A stretch of 64,000 nucleotides of DNA from CAZCAQ01 sp964540135 (GTDB lineage Bacteria > Patescibacteriota > WWE3 > UBA101185 > UBA10185). Of the stretch, positions 6,222-15,829 are shown in pieces. How positions within the stretch are numbered: position 1 is the stretch's first letter; every line of letters begins with the position of its first letter. The stretch covers positions 78,141-142,140 of the forward strand of contig CAZILK010000001.1 in assembly GCA_964540135.1 (NCBI GenBank), in the 5' to 3' direction. A program made the position numbers and the translations under genes. The notes under the pieces are model-generated. The model was not told the origin of the DNA, searched no databases, and saw only the letters and a program-made list of their open reading frames with translations.

Positions 6222-8831
6222 ATGACCTCTAGTAAAAAGAAGGTAAAATTGAAAAATAAGTTACCAAAAACTTTGTTACTTAAGCTCCTGTTAGGGCTTA
6301 TGGGTGTTGGAATATACACAACAAAGGCACTTGCATTCTACAAGAACACTGTTCTGGCTTTAGTCAAACTCATACTTTCTCTTGTTTTGCAGATCAGGTA
6401 CCAGTTAGCTGCCCTTGTCCAGTTAATTAAGTCCATTCTAGTGGCTTTTATTAGGTTGGTGAGAGTTATCTTCTTAAAAATAGTAGCTTTACTACTTTTG
6501 CTTGTTTCAAAACTTAAAGAACTTGTTGTTGCTGTTGGGAAGCTACTCAAAGCTCCGCTTTTAGTACTTGTTAATTTTTCAAAGCTACTCAAAGCTCCTT
6601 TGTTTGCAATTATTGCATCTCCAAAACACCTTAAAGCTCCCCTATTAGCTATTGTTTATCTCCCAACGCATCTTAAAAAACCTCTTCTTACAGTACTTGC
6701 TCTTCCAGGTCAGCTATACAGTCGCGTAACAAACAAACTGGCAGTAGTTTTTACAAAAGTAAAAACAACACTATTCACTAAAAAGGTTGTTCAAAAAACA
6801 CCTAAGGCAGCACTTAAAAAAACAAAGCCTAAAGTCGCTAAAAAACAGATTAAACATAACAGACTAAGTGCCTTTTTTATTCGCTTTAGATTTTTTATGT
6901 TTGGGACTGCCTTTGCATTAATTACAGTTCTTGTACCACTTGAGCTATCAAGACTTTATAAACAACTACCAAAGCCTGAGTTACTACTTCAACCAAGTCG
7001 CTCCACAACCCGTATCTTTGATAGAAAAGGTAGGTTGCTGTACGAAATATATAGTGATAAACAATTTGAGTACGTAACTCTTAATAAAGTACCGACTAAC
7101 CTTATCAACGCAACAATTGCGGTTGAGGATGACGAGTTCTACACTCATTCCGGGATTAGACCGCTAAGTATAATAAGAGCTGCAAAAGCAACCTTTTTAG
7201 AATCCGAGATTCAAGGAGCATCGACAATCACACAACAGCTGATTAAAAATGTACTTCTTTCAACTGAACAAACCTTTGAGAGAAAAGCAAAGGAGGCAGT
7301 GCTTGCAATAATGGTTGAGCGGAAGTTCACTAAGAACCAGATTTTAGAGTTATATTTAAACAACACACCTTACGGGGGGACTTCTTGGGGAGTTCAATCT
7401 GCTTCAAAGAAAATATTTGGCAAAAATGTTTGGGATTTGTCGCTGGCTGAAAGCAGCATGCTTGCAGGTCTTCCTTTGTCACCGACAGCCTACTCACCTT
7501 ACTCAAGTCTTGAGAAAGCAAAGTCACGCCAAGAGTTTGTCTTAAAAAGAATGACACTTCTTGGGTATATTACAGAAGAAGAAGCCAAGAATGCACTTGC
7601 GGAAAAACTCGAGTTTGCATCTCAAAAAGAATATATAAGAGCGCCTCATTTTGTAAATTTTGTTAGAGACGAGCTAAATGCTATGTATGGGCCAAGACTT
7701 GTTGAGCTTGGTGGTCTTGCTGTAACAACATCGCTTGATCTTGATCTTCAGGATAAAGTTCAAAAGATAGTAACTGAGGAAGTTGATAAAAGCGGTTTCT
7801 TAAATATCTCAAATGGCGCAAGCCTTGTAGTTGACGTTAAAAAGGGTGAGATACTTGCTTATGTTGGTTCTAAAAAATACTTTGCTGATGATTATGATGG
7901 TGCATATGATGTTGTTCGTGCCCCAAGACAACCTGGTTCCTCAATTAAGATACTTCCATATGCAATGGCACTTGAAAGTGGGATGACACCTGCTTCAACT
8001 TTAAGCGACTCGCCAATATCAATCAATACCGGTACTGAGGTTTATACACCGGTAAATTATGATGGGGCATTCCACGGATCTGTCAGCTTACGAGGAGCTC
8101 TTGCAAACTCCTATAACATTCCAGCAGTTAGATTATCAGTTAAGCTTGGTCCTGATGCAATTATTCAAAAAGGTAAAGAAGCTGGGTTAACAGGTTGGGA
8201 AACTGATGGGAACTATGGTTATAGCGTTGTTCTTGGAGGTCGTGAAGCAAGACTCTTAGATATGACAAACCTCTACACAACCTTTGCACGAGGTGGTAAG
8301 TATGTTCCTCTAACAGGTATCACATCTGTTAAAGATGCTAATGGGTTTGAGATTTACCAAGATGAACGAACTCCAAAACAAGTTTTTAGTGAGGGCGTTT
8401 CTTACCTTATCTCAAAGATACTCTCGGATAACAGTGCAAGGACACCAGCCTTTGGTCCAAATAGCCAGCTTGTTGTTGATAATAGAAAGAATATTGCCGT
8501 AAAAACAGGAACCACCGATTTAAAAAAAGATAACTGGACACTTGGTTACACTCCTGATGTTGCGGTAGGTGTTTGGGTTGGTAATAACAACGGAGATCCT
8601 ATGAGCCCTTACCTTGCCTCAGGTCTTTCTGGAGCTGCTCCAATCTGGAATCAAGTTATGCATGAAGTTCTTTTAGAAAAAGAAGATACTCCATTTGACC
8701 AGCCTGAATCAGTTGTTGCAAAAACTTATAAAGAGTGTAATCTGTCTGAGTACTTTATTTCAGGTACCGAATCTGATTCGGTATGCAAAAAGCTTAAAAA
8801 AGAAAGGGAAGTGAAGAATGAAAGACGTTAA
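6222..8831 (+). CDS. class A penicillin-binding protein (transglycosylase/transpeptidase) with repeat-bearing N-terminal extension
   Basis: 869 residues. The bifunctional core follows a membrane helix near 222-240: glycosyltransferase GT51 motifs VEDDEFYTHSG, GASTITQQLIKN and ERKFTKNQILELYLNN; then the transpeptidase with SSIK (nucleophile Ser), SYN and KTGTT. It polymerises and crosslinks peptidoglycan outside the membrane. Unusual is about 200 residues before the core: Leu/Val/Lys-rich amphipathic sequence, including four tandem 14-residue repeats (107-162, pattern KLLKAPLLxxxxxP), then a Lys-rich segment. At the DNA level AAGCTACTCAAAGCTCC occurs at 6540-6556 and 6582-6598. The gene overlaps the following LysM gene by 14 bases. 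Confidence 0.92.
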   Translation: MTSSKKKVKLKNKLPKTLLLKLLLGLMGVGIYTTKALAFYKNTVLALVKLILSLVLQIRYQLAALVQLIKSILVAFIRLVRVIFLKIVALLLLLVSKLKELVVAVGKLLKAPLLVLVNFSKLLKAPLFAIIASPKHLKAPLLAIVYLPTHLKKPLLTVLALPGQLYSRVTNKLAVVFTKVKTTLFTKKVVQKTPKAALKKTKPKVAKKQIKHNRLSAFFIRFRFFMFGTAFALITVLVPLELSRLYKQLPKPELLLQPSRSTTRIFDRKGRLLYEIYSDKQFEYVTLNKVPTNLINATIAVEDDEFYTHSGIRPLSIIRAAKATFLESEIQGASTITQQLIKNVLLSTEQTFERKAKEAVLAIMVERKFTKNQILELYLNNTPYGGTSWGVQSASKKIFGKNVWDLSLAESSMLAGLPLSPTAYSPYSSLEKAKSRQEFVLKRMTLLGYITEEEAKNALAEKLEFASQKEYIRAPHFVNFVRDELNAMYGPRLVELGGLAVTTSLDLDLQDKVQKIVTEEVDKSGFLNISNGASLVVDVKKGEILAYVGSKKYFADDYDGAYDVVRAPRQPGSSIKILPYAMALESGMTPASTLSDSPISINTGTEVYTPVNYDGAFHGSVSLRGALANSYNIPAVRLSVKLGPDAIIQKGKEAGLTGWETDGNYGYSVVLGGREARLLDMTNLYTTFARGGKYVPLTGITSVKDANGFEIYQDERTPKQVFSEGVSYLISKILSDNSARTPAFGPNSQLVVDNRKNIAVKTGTTDLKKDNWTLGYTPDVAVGVWVGNNNGDPMSPYLASGLSGAAPIWNQVMHEVLLEKEDTPFDQPESVVAKTYKECNLSEYFISGTESDSVCKKLKKEREVKNERR
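6540..6707 (+). repeat. four in-frame 42-bp repeats in the PBP N-terminus
   Basis: Four 14-codon units encode KLLKAPLLVLVNFS, KLLKAPLFAIIASP, KHLKAPLLAIVYLP and THLKKPLLTVLALP. The first two share a 17-base identity; the others are diverged at DNA level but conserved in pattern. Confidence 0.75.
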
Positions 8832-9234
8832 AAAAGAAGCTGCCAAGTTACTTGAGGAATTAAAAGTAGAAAATCCAGCAGCCTCTTGGAAACATTTAAC
8901 CACAGGGTTTGTTGTTGTTCTCGTTGTTGTATTTTTAAGTATCGCCTATTTTAATAGATTGACCGCAACAGGTGTCGTTCAGCCTTTAGGTGAGGTTAAC
9001 TTTGTGAATACAACTAAGACAGAGCCTGTAGTTCCTGAGATAAAAGATAAAAAAGAGCAATTACAGGCAGCAAAAGAAGAGTTTGTTGAGGTAAAAGATG
9101 GTGAAGGACTTTGGCATGTCGCACAAAGAGTTTGTGGAAGTGGCGAAAAATACAGTACTCTTGCAGAGGCAAATGGCCTAACCATTTATTCAGAGGTTGT
9201 TGTTGGGCAAAAACTCTTAAAAAAGTGCGATTAG
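8818..9234 (+). CDS. membrane-anchored LysM protein (138 aa)
   Basis: The N-terminus is cytoplasmic and charged. A single membrane helix lies near 29-47 (GFVVVLVVVFLSIAYF), then an extracytoplasmic linker with a short charged stretch. The C-terminus (about 90-138) resembles LysM: VKDGEGLWHVAQRVCGSG, LAEANGL and VVVGQKL. LysM domains bind peptidoglycan N-acetylglucosamine. The 14-base overlap with the penicillin-binding protein suggests coupled expression and a shared wall role. Two Cys flank the LysM (CGSG and the terminal KKCD), possibly a disulfide. Confidence 0.7.
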   Translation: MKDVKKEAAKLLEELKVENPAASWKHLTTGFVVVLVVVFLSIAYFNRLTATGVVQPLGEVNFVNTTKTEPVVPEIKDKKEQLQAAKEEFVEVKDGEGLWHVAQRVCGSGEKYSTLAEANGLTIYSEVVVGQKLLKKCD

Positions 9235-9263
9235 TTTTTGGGTGAAATAGGATATTCTCAAAC

Positions 9264-9283
9264 CCGAAGAAATACCGTATAAT
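9264..9283 (+). promoter_or_regulatory. uvrA promoter with candidate LexA site, leaderless
   Basis: CCGAAG-AAATA-CCGTAT at 9264-9280 repeats the lexA half-site with the same 11-base step; the second copy is imperfect. The -10 TATAAT is at 9278-9283. The predicted start, about 9290, leaves about 3 bases before ATG 9293. A weak -35 (TTCTCA) is at 9255-9260. Confidence 0.5.
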
Positions 9284-9292
9284 GTCTTTTGC

Positions 9293-12262
9293 ATGACAGG
9301 TCAAAATTTAGACAAAATTGTAATCACCGGCGCACGACAGCACAATCTTAAGAACATCAATCTTGAGATACCAAAAAATAAATTTATTGTTTTTACCGGA
9401 GTCTCCGGTTCTGGTAAATCATCTCTTGCAATGGATACCATCTATGCTGAGGGACAAAGAAGATATGTTGAAAGCCTTTCAGCCTACGCCAGACAATTTC
9501 TTGGTGTTATGGACAAGCCTGAGGTTGATAAAATTGACGGGCTTTCTCCAGCAATTGCAATTGATCAGAAAACTACCTCAAAAAATCCAAGGTCGACAGT
9601 TGGTACAATCACCGAAATATATGATTTTTTAAGACTACTTTACGCAAGAGTTGGCCATCCTATGTGTCCGAAATGTGGAAGGGAGATTGTAAGACAAAGC
9701 TCTTCACAAATAGCTGAAGCAATTTTAAATGCAGTTAAGCTTGATCCTGAGTTTAAAACAGAAAGAGGCGTTAGATTTTTTATCCTTTCACCGATTGTAA
9801 AAGACAGAAAAGGCGAGTATTCCAGTCTTTTTGATAACCTAAAGAAACAAGGAATAGTGAGAGCTAGAGTTGACGGGGAAATCAAGAATTTAAATGATAG
9901 CTTTGCGCTGATTAAAACAAACAAGCATTCCATAGATGCTGTTGTTGGAAGACTTATTGTTTCTAAAAAATCACTTAAAACTCCCGAAAATGAAAAAGAT
10001 ACTTACTCTAAGATTTTCCAATCAGTTGAAACATCTCTCCTTCTTGGCGAGGGTAACGTAATTTTTACACAAGTACATGACACAGAGTTTGAATTCTCAG
10101 ATACCCCGCGTGATACAACCGATCATTTGTATTCAGAAAAACTAGCTTGTCCTGTTTGTAATATCTCAATACCGGAAATAGAACCAAGAACATTTTCATT
10201 TAATTCGCCACACGGAGCATGTCCTGCATGTGATGGACTTGGGACTCAGCTTAGTATTGATGAAGACTCGTTGTATAATCCAAAGCTTTCAATTGTTGAG
10301 GGAGGCTTTTTCCCTTGGACATCAATTTTTGATAATGAGAGCTGGACTGCGAAAGTAGTAACATCTGTTGCCAAAGAGTACGGCATATCCTTAACAAAAC
10401 CAATTGGAGAGCTTACTAAAGCGCAGTTAAAAATACTTCTTGAGGGAGTACCAGAGGGTCAGAAGTTTAGAGTAGCTTACGCAACATCCGAGGGTAGGGA
10501 AAACACATACTTTGCAAAGTTTGAAGGGTTAATGCCAAACCTGTTAAGACGCTATAAAGAAACAAAGTCTGATTTTATACGGCGGGAAGTTGAGAAATAC
10601 ATGTTCACTAAAAGCTGTCCGGAGTGTCACCGTGCAAGACTTAAAAAAGAGTCATTAGCTGTCTTAGTTGATGGAAAAAATATCTTTGAAATAACTGAGA
10701 TGGCAATTGATGAGTTTGGCATTTGGTTCCAAAGTTTAAACGATAAGTTTTCGGAAAAAGAACAAACAATAGCAGAAACTATCCAAAAAGAAATTATGTA
10801 TCGTGTAAAGTTTCTTCTTGATGTTGGCTTGAGCTACCTAACTCTGAGTCGTGCATCAGGTCATTTGTCTGGTGGAGAGGCTCAAAGAATAAGGCTTGCG
10901 TCTCAAATTGGCTCAGGGCTATCAGGCGTTTTATATGTATTAGATGAACCGTCAATTGGACTTCATCAACGTGATCAAAGCAAGCTTATCCAAACACTTA
11001 AGCACCTAAGAGATATCGGCAACACTGTCCTTGTTGTTGAACACGATGAAGAAACTATGCTTGAAAGTGACTACATTGTTGATTTTGGACCCGGCGCTGG
11101 TGAAAAGGGTGGCGAGGTTATTGCAGCTGGAACACCGCTTGAGATTCTTAATGATCCAAAATCTGTAACAGGGGTGTATCTTTCCGGTAAGAAAAAGGTT
11201 GGTAAAACTTTGGCTCAATTAAAATCTCATGAACTTGATTTTGATAAAAATCAATTACAAGTTAGTGGAAAATACATAAGCCTAACAGGAGCTAAAGGTA
11301 GAAACCTTAAAAATGTAAATGTCGATATACCACTTGGCAAGTTTGTGTGTATAACAGGGGTTTCTGGGTCTGGCAAATCAACACTTATAATGGACACTCT
11401 TCATAGAGCACTGAGGCATGAGTTCAATTTAAAAAATGATGAGAAACCAGAACCATTTAAAACCTTAACCGGTGTTGAAAATATTCACAATGTAATTGCC
11501 ATTGACCAATCGCCGATCGGAAGAACTCCAAAATCAAACCCAGCAACTTATACAAAAACTTTTGATTATATTCGTGAACTATATTCAAAGACCGAAGAAG
11601 CAAGGATTAGAGGTTACAACCAAGGAAGGTTTAGTTTTAATGTAAAGGGAGGTAGATGCGAGGCATGTCTTGGCGAGGGGCAATTAAAGATTGAAATGCA
11701 GTTCATGCCTGATGTATATGTAAACTGTGAGGTGTGTGGAGGTAAAAGATATAACAGAGAAGCGCTAGAAATATACTATAAAGGGAAGAATATAAGTGAT
11801 GTTTTAGATATGACAATTGAGAACGCTCTTGAATTTTTTGCACCAATCCCGCCAATAAGAAGAAAGCTAGAAACACTATATGATGTAGGTCTTGGCTATA
11901 TGCGACTTGGCCAGCCTGCCCCGACAATGTCAGGTGGAGAGGCTCAAAGGGTAAAGCTTGCACACGAACTCTCAAAAAGACCAATTGGCAGCACGCTTTA
12001 TATTCTAGATGAACCGACAACCGGTCTTCATTTCGTTGATCTTGAAAGATTAATCGCAATTATTAAAAGACTATCGTCAAAAGGGCATTCAGTTTTAGTT
12101 ATTGAGCATAACCTTGATGTTATAAGAAATAGCGAATGGGTTATTGACCTTGGCCCCGAAGGCGGTTCCAACGGTGGGAAGCTACTTTTCTCAGGTCCTT
12201 TAAATGAGTTATTAAAACTAGAAGAATCGTACACGGCACAAGCGCTACGAAAAATGCAATGA
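9293..12262 (+). CDS. uvrA: excinuclease ABC subunit A
   Basis: 989 residues. UvrA is the damage-sensing ATPase that loads UvrB. Two ABC modules are visible: Walker [15 protein letters not shown] near residue 36 and [14 protein letters not shown] near 693, with signatures [13 protein letters not shown] and [13 protein letters not shown], each followed by LDEPS/LDEPT. Zinc-module cysteines occur as CPVC...CPAC and CEAC...CEVC; an additional CPKC pair (about 122) and CPEC pair lie elsewhere. The last 122 bases overlap the end of the transglutaminase gene on the other strand. The promoter is consistent with LexA control. Confidence 0.97.
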   Translation: MTGQNLDKIVITGARQHNLKNINLEIPKNKFIVFTGVSGSGKSSLAMDTIYAEGQRRYVESLSAYARQFLGVMDKPEVDKIDGLSPAIAIDQKTTSKNPRSTVGTITEIYDFLRLLYARVGHPMCPKCGREIVRQSSSQIAEAILNAVKLDPEFKTERGVRFFILSPIVKDRKGEYSSLFDNLKKQGIVRARVDGEIKNLNDSFALIKTNKHSIDAVVGRLIVSKKSLKTPENEKDTYSKIFQSVETSLLLGEGNVIFTQVHDTEFEFSDTPRDTTDHLYSEKLACPVCNISIPEIEPRTFSFNSPHGACPACDGLGTQLSIDEDSLYNPKLSIVEGGFFPWTSIFDNESWTAKVVTSVAKEYGISLTKPIGELTKAQLKILLEGVPEGQKFRVAYATSEGRENTYFAKFEGLMPNLLRRYKETKSDFIRREVEKYMFTKSCPECHRARLKKESLAVLVDGKNIFEITEMAIDEFGIWFQSLNDKFSEKEQTIAETIQKEIMYRVKFLLDVGLSYLTLSRASGHLSGGEAQRIRLASQIGSGLSGVLYVLDEPSIGLHQRDQSKLIQTLKHLRDIGNTVLVVEHDEETMLESDYIVDFGPGAGEKGGEVIAAGTPLEILNDPKSVTGVYLSGKKKVGKTLAQLKSHELDFDKNQLQVSGKYISLTGAKGRNLKNVNVDIPLGKFVCITGVSGSGKSTLIMDTLHRALRHEFNLKNDEKPEPFKTLTGVENIHNVIAIDQSPIGRTPKSNPATYTKTFDYIRELYSKTEEARIRGYNQGRFSFNVKGGRCEACLGEGQLKIEMQFMPDVYVNCEVCGGKRYNREALEIYYKGKNISDVLDMTIENALEFFAPIPPIRRKLETLYDVGLGYMRLGQPAPTMSGGEAQRVKLAHELSKRPIGSTLYILDEPTTGLHFVDLERLIAIIKRLSSKGHSVLVIEHNLDVIRNSEWVIDLGPEGGSNGGKLLFSGPLNELLKLEESYTAQALRKMQ

Positions 12263-14012
12263 TGTAAAACAGTAAACTATCTTTGAAATCGCCAACAAGA
12301 TACATGTTTGATTCTTTGTTTAAAACAATATAATTACTCCCAGCAAGTAAATCGTCTTTTTTAACATAGAGTTTATGAGTTGCAAAAGGCGGGAGTTCTT
12401 TGCCATTGATAAAAACAGTACCTGGTCCGTTATTTGAGAAATAATATGCTTGCTGTTTAGTTAAAAGCTTTAACGGGTTTGTTAGGAGAGTTGGGTACTT
12501 ATAAACTCTGCTCCTTTGAACAACAGGAGTATCGTTTAGTGAAAAAGCCACTTCAACTTGTTTTTCAGCCCCTGTTATTTTATATGCCCCCGCAGGAAGT
12601 GGAAAAATAGAATCCATTCCTTTGCGTGCAAAAGCGAAGTGATTGGTATCAAGTCTGGTGAAATAATCCAGTCCTGATGTTGTCCCCCAAGTAGGGTCAA
12701 CAGCTATCCAGCCAAATGCTGGATCGTAGAACTCCGGCCAAGCGTGGAGGACATCTCCTGATTTAAAACCAATTGAAATTGGCTTATTTTCCCCGTCCCC
12801 TGCGTAAGCGTAACCGTTAAGCTCTCTTGCAGGTATGCCCATGGCTCTTGCGATTGCGATAAATGAGTCTGTAAACTCCATGCATGCCCAACTACTATCT
12901 TTTTGAGTTAAAGCTTTTAAGGCTCCGTTTCTATCTATATAGTCTTTTAAAACAAGATTGAAGTCATAATGTAAGTTCTGAACAACATAATCATATGCTT
13001 TTTGTGCATTCTCACTTACTGTTTTATCGGGGTTTTTAAGCTTTGCTGCAATGTCTTTTATCTTTTGGTTATCCGCTTCCCAGTAAGTATCAGGTTTTGT
13101 GTAATCTCTGATATAGCTTTTTGGAATCTTGCTAAATTTTCCGCCAAAAGATGGGATGATTTGTTTCCCAAATATTTCTGCTGTCCCGTTTGCTGAGATG
13201 CTAAGGGTTTTTTTTGCACCAACTTTGTATGTTGCCATGTAGTTGCCGTCCTGATCAATTTCTACATTTTCAGGTTTTGGGGACAAACTTTTGTATAAAA
13301 CCGTTTGTTGTTTAACGATATGAGGAGGTAAAGCTATCTGCATAGATTTTGTGAAGACTGAAGTATTTTTTAATATGTAATCAAGTTTAAAATTTAACAG
13401 CTGTTTGTTACCAAACGCGCCATCGACCCCAATGTTGTTAAGTAAAACTTTATTAAAATAGTACGTGATAAACTTATCATCTTCTTCTTTTGATAGAGGT
13501 GTGGGAGACAGATAAATAACAGGGCCTAGTTCTCTTGGTACGACCAGCTTTATGTTATAGTCATCAACATTATCTAAGTTTTGAATCTTTGGAATATTTA
13601 TATTCCAAACATCTCCAACTTTACTCACAACGTCGGTTGTATTGTATGTGACTGTAAAATCTTTTGATTTGTATTGCCCAATCGCGTAATCGGAGAATGA
13701 AGCTTTTATTGTTGTTGTGTTATCTTTATTCTCAACTTCAATCTCAGTACCTTTAGAGTCACCAAGTAGCTTTACATCAAAAACTCTCATCTGCCTTATT
13801 ATTAGTGAGTAATGAGTGGCAATTACGTCTTTTTGTTTGTTGGTAATTTTAATTGTTTGCGTGACTTTTGTTGTACCAAGTGGATTTATCTCATAAGTAG
13901 TATCATATCCCGTGCTAAATTCGTCTGATGCATAGACGGCTGTCCCACGTGTGTGGGCTGAGAGAATTACGATGAACAGACATACGACTAATTTTAACTG
14001 TGGCCTTGGCAT
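12141..14012 (-). CDS. secreted, membrane-anchored transglutaminase-like protein
   Basis: 623 residues. The signal peptide is at the N-terminus (VVCLFIVILSAHT). A beta-rich region of about 330 residues follows, then a transglutaminase-like core with Cys in DSSWACMEFTD, His in VLHAWPEFYDP and Asp in AVDPTW, the catalytic triad of the papain-like fold. A C-terminal membrane helix ([15 protein letters not shown]) and a basic cytoplasmic tail end the protein. It probably acts on peptides or proteins outside the cell; the substrate is unknown. Its last 122 bases, including most of the helix, lie antisense to the end of uvrA. A TATAAA lies just before the ATG. Confidence 0.8.
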   Translation of the reverse strand: MPRPQLKLVVCLFIVILSAHTRGTAVYASDEFSTGYDTTYEINPLGTTKVTQTIKITNKQKDVIATHYSLIIRQMRVFDVKLLGDSKGTEIEVENKDNTTTIKASFSDYAIGQYKSKDFTVTYNTTDVVSKVGDVWNINIPKIQNLDNVDDYNIKLVVPRELGPVIYLSPTPLSKEEDDKFITYYFNKVLLNNIGVDGAFGNKQLLNFKLDYILKNTSVFTKSMQIALPPHIVKQQTVLYKSLSPKPENVEIDQDGNYMATYKVGAKKTLSISANGTAEIFGKQIIPSFGGKFSKIPKSYIRDYTKPDTYWEADNQKIKDIAAKLKNPDKTVSENAQKAYDYVVQNLHYDFNLVLKDYIDRNGALKALTQKDSSWACMEFTDSFIAIARAMGIPARELNGYAYAGDGENKPISIGFKSGDVLHAWPEFYDPAFGWIAVDPTWGTTSGLDYFTRLDTNHFAFARKGMDSIFPLPAGAYKITGAEKQVEVAFSLNDTPVVQRSRVYKYPTLLTNPLKLLTKQQAYYFSNNGPGTVFINGKELPPFATHKLYVKKDDLLAGSNYIVLNKESNMYLVGDFKDSLLFYIIAFFVALVPCTILLVLITHLKDLRKVASHRWNRLRGQGQ

Positions 14013-14039
14013 ACTTTTTATAAGTTTACCATTTAATAG

Positions 14040-14045
14040 TAGAAT
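14040..14045 (+). promoter_or_regulatory. uvrC -10 (TAGAAT), leaderless GTG
   Basis: TAGAAT ends 5 bases before the GTG at 14051, which supports that start. No CCGAAG motif is present, so uvrC may not share the lexA/uvrB/uvrA control. Confidence 0.45.
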
Positions 14046-14050
14046 GGGGT

Positions 14051-15394
14051 GTGGAGTTACTACAAAAGGTAAAAAATCTACCGGCAGTACCCGGTGTTTA
14101 TAAATTCAAGAATTCTCTTGGTGAGATCATCTATGTTGGCAAGGCAAAATCTTTAAAGCATAGAGTAAAGTCATACTTTGCGTTTAATTTAAACCGCGAT
14201 ACCAAGACCTTTCAGCTTGTTGAAAATATAGCTGATCTTGAGTTTATTGAGGTCATGTCTGAGTTTGAAGCCCTGGTGCTTGAGGCTGCTTTAATTAAAA
14301 AATACAACCCTAAATACAACATTTTGCTAAAGGATGATAAATCTCTTCTGTATATAGTCATTTCTAGCAGTTCACATGAGATAGAGGGTAAAACTGTAAA
14401 AATACCTAAAATACTACTTATGCGTGAAAGAGATCTCAATAAACAAGATTTCTATGCAGGCCCATTTATCAACGCTGAAGCTGCTAAAACAGTTTACAAA
14501 GCAATTAGAAGGCTTATTCCATTTAGAGATTGTTCTGAGTCTAAATATGAAAGATACAAAAATTTAAAGAGACCGTGTCTGTATGGCTTTATAGGTCTTT
14601 GTCCGGCACCGTGTGTTTTTTTTGATTTAAAAGCTTATAAAGTCTCAATCGGTAAGATTAAAAAGATATTAAATGGGGAAACAAGCAGTGTTATTGGGGA
14701 TATAACAAGACAGATGGATAGACTTGCAAGAGAGAGTAGGTTTGAGGAAGCTGCGGTTCAAAGAGACTTACTTCGGAAGTTTGACCAGACAAGGACTAGG
14801 TTTAAAATCGCACAAGTGTATGTCGATAACCCATACCTTGTTGAGGATCTCATGCTTAGCTCTTTAATCTCCCTTAAGAAAAGTATCCCGCTGCTCAAAG
14901 ATCTACCAAGAATCATAGAATGTTACGATATTTCAAATCTTTCAGGTAAAGAGGCTGTTGGTTCGCTAGTTACTGCTGTAAACGGCAGGCTTGATAAAAG
15001 CAGATATAAGAAGTTTAAGATTAAGCTGAAAGAATCACCCGATGACTTTTTTATGCTCTCAGAAGTTCTCACAAGAAGGCTTAAAAGAGGGCTTGAAAGT
15101 AAGTCTGTATCATGGGAATTACCAGACCTTCTTGTGATTGATGGCGGTAAAGGACAGGTATCATCTGTACTTTCTGTACTAGACGGTCTTAAAGTTACCA
15201 TTCCAGTTATAGGACTTGCTAAAAAGCAAGAGACAATAGTGTATGTGGCAGGAGGCGAATTTCACGAACTCGTTCTTGCAAGAACCGATGAAGGTTTAAA
15301 ACTGTTACAAAGACTTAGAGACGAAGCTCATAGATTCGCCCAAGCCTACCACCACAAGCTTAGGCTACAAAAAATAGAAGAAGAGACTAAATAA
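14051..15394 (+). CDS. uvrC: excinuclease ABC subunit C, short form
   Basis: 447 residues against about 600 in model UvrC. The GIY-YIG nuclease domain is at the N-terminus (PGVYKFKNSLGEIIYVGKAK); the UVR motif RESRFEEAAVQRDLL is near 220; the RNase H-like endonuclease domain contains ECYDISNLSG, VIDGGKGQ and LRDEAHRFA, with catalytic Asp and His visible. The sequence stops soon after that, so the C-terminal helix-hairpin-helix pair is absent. It should still carry both incision domains. The GTG start is supported by the TAGAAT at 14040. Stop is followed closely by a leaderless membrane-protein gene. Confidence 0.93.
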   Translation: MELLQKVKNLPAVPGVYKFKNSLGEIIYVGKAKSLKHRVKSYFAFNLNRDTKTFQLVENIADLEFIEVMSEFEALVLEAALIKKYNPKYNILLKDDKSLLYIVISSSSHEIEGKTVKIPKILLMRERDLNKQDFYAGPFINAEAAKTVYKAIRRLIPFRDCSESKYERYKNLKRPCLYGFIGLCPAPCVFFDLKAYKVSIGKIKKILNGETSSVIGDITRQMDRLARESRFEEAAVQRDLLRKFDQTRTRFKIAQVYVDNPYLVEDLMLSSLISLKKSIPLLKDLPRIIECYDISNLSGKEAVGSLVTAVNGRLDKSRYKKFKIKLKESPDDFFMLSEVLTRRLKRGLESKSVSWELPDLLVIDGGKGQVSSVLSVLDGLKVTIPVIGLAKKQETIVYVAGGEFHELVLARTDEGLKLLQRLRDEAHRFAQAYHHKLRLQKIEEETK

Positions 15395-15409
15395 ATGTAT
15401 ACTTTATAG

Positions 15410-15829
15410 GTGAAAAGATTTATTAGAGCCTTTGGTTTCACTTTTGTTGCTTTTTCGTTTACATCTACCTTAACGTCAGCTTTTTATTATTCTGGTGACA
15501 AGTTTTATGGGGTTTTACTGGTGCTTTTGGGCTTGGGGCTGCTAAATGTGTTTCTGCCCATGATCGCGAATCTCTTAGGCCTTCCGTCCAGAGGCTTTTT
15601 GTCATTGTTATTAAATTCTGGGATTACTTTTGTGATGCTTTATTTACTTAAAGTCTTTTTACCGCAGTTTGATGTTGGTATAGGAAAGACACCTGAGTTG
15701 CTTATTTTTGGCTTTATGATACCATCGTTTAGCCTTTCAGAAATGTGGGCTTTAGTTGTTTCTTCTGCCGTGTTAACCTTTATTTATAAAACTTTAATTT
15801 GGTTAGGAGCAGTTAAAGAAAAAAAATGA
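15410..15829 (+). CDS. small polytopic membrane protein (phage-holin-4 / DUF-like)
   Basis: 139 residues, with four predicted membrane helices (about 7-27, 32-57, 63-83, 108-132). The layout and phrases such as LLVLLGLGLLNVFLPMIANL resemble the PF04020 family, which is common in bacterial chromosomes and unrelated to lysis in most of them. The start is GTG: TATACT at 15398-15403 ends 6 bases upstream, predicting a leaderless mRNA. It overlaps secG by 4 bases, so the two are probably cotranscribed. Confidence 0.6.
   Translation: MKRFIRAFGFTFVAFSFTSTLTSAFYYSGDKFYGVLLVLLGLGLLNVFLPMIANLLGLPSRGFLSLLLNSGITFVMLYLLKVFLPQFDVGIGKTPELLIFGFMIPSFSLSEMWALVVSSAVLTFIYKTLIWLGAVKEKK

Noticed and set aside
6540..6707. 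CRISPR-like array from repeated 17-mers
   Set aside because: The repeats are in frame with a protein, two units only at DNA level, and have no unique spacers.
13002..13196. 64-residue plus-strand frame inside the transglutaminase gene
   Set aside because: Antisense to a well-supported gene; no start signals.
15410..15829. Phage lysis holin
   Set aside because: The family name is holin-like, but there is no phage gene nearby and it is translationally coupled to secG; prophage is not supported.
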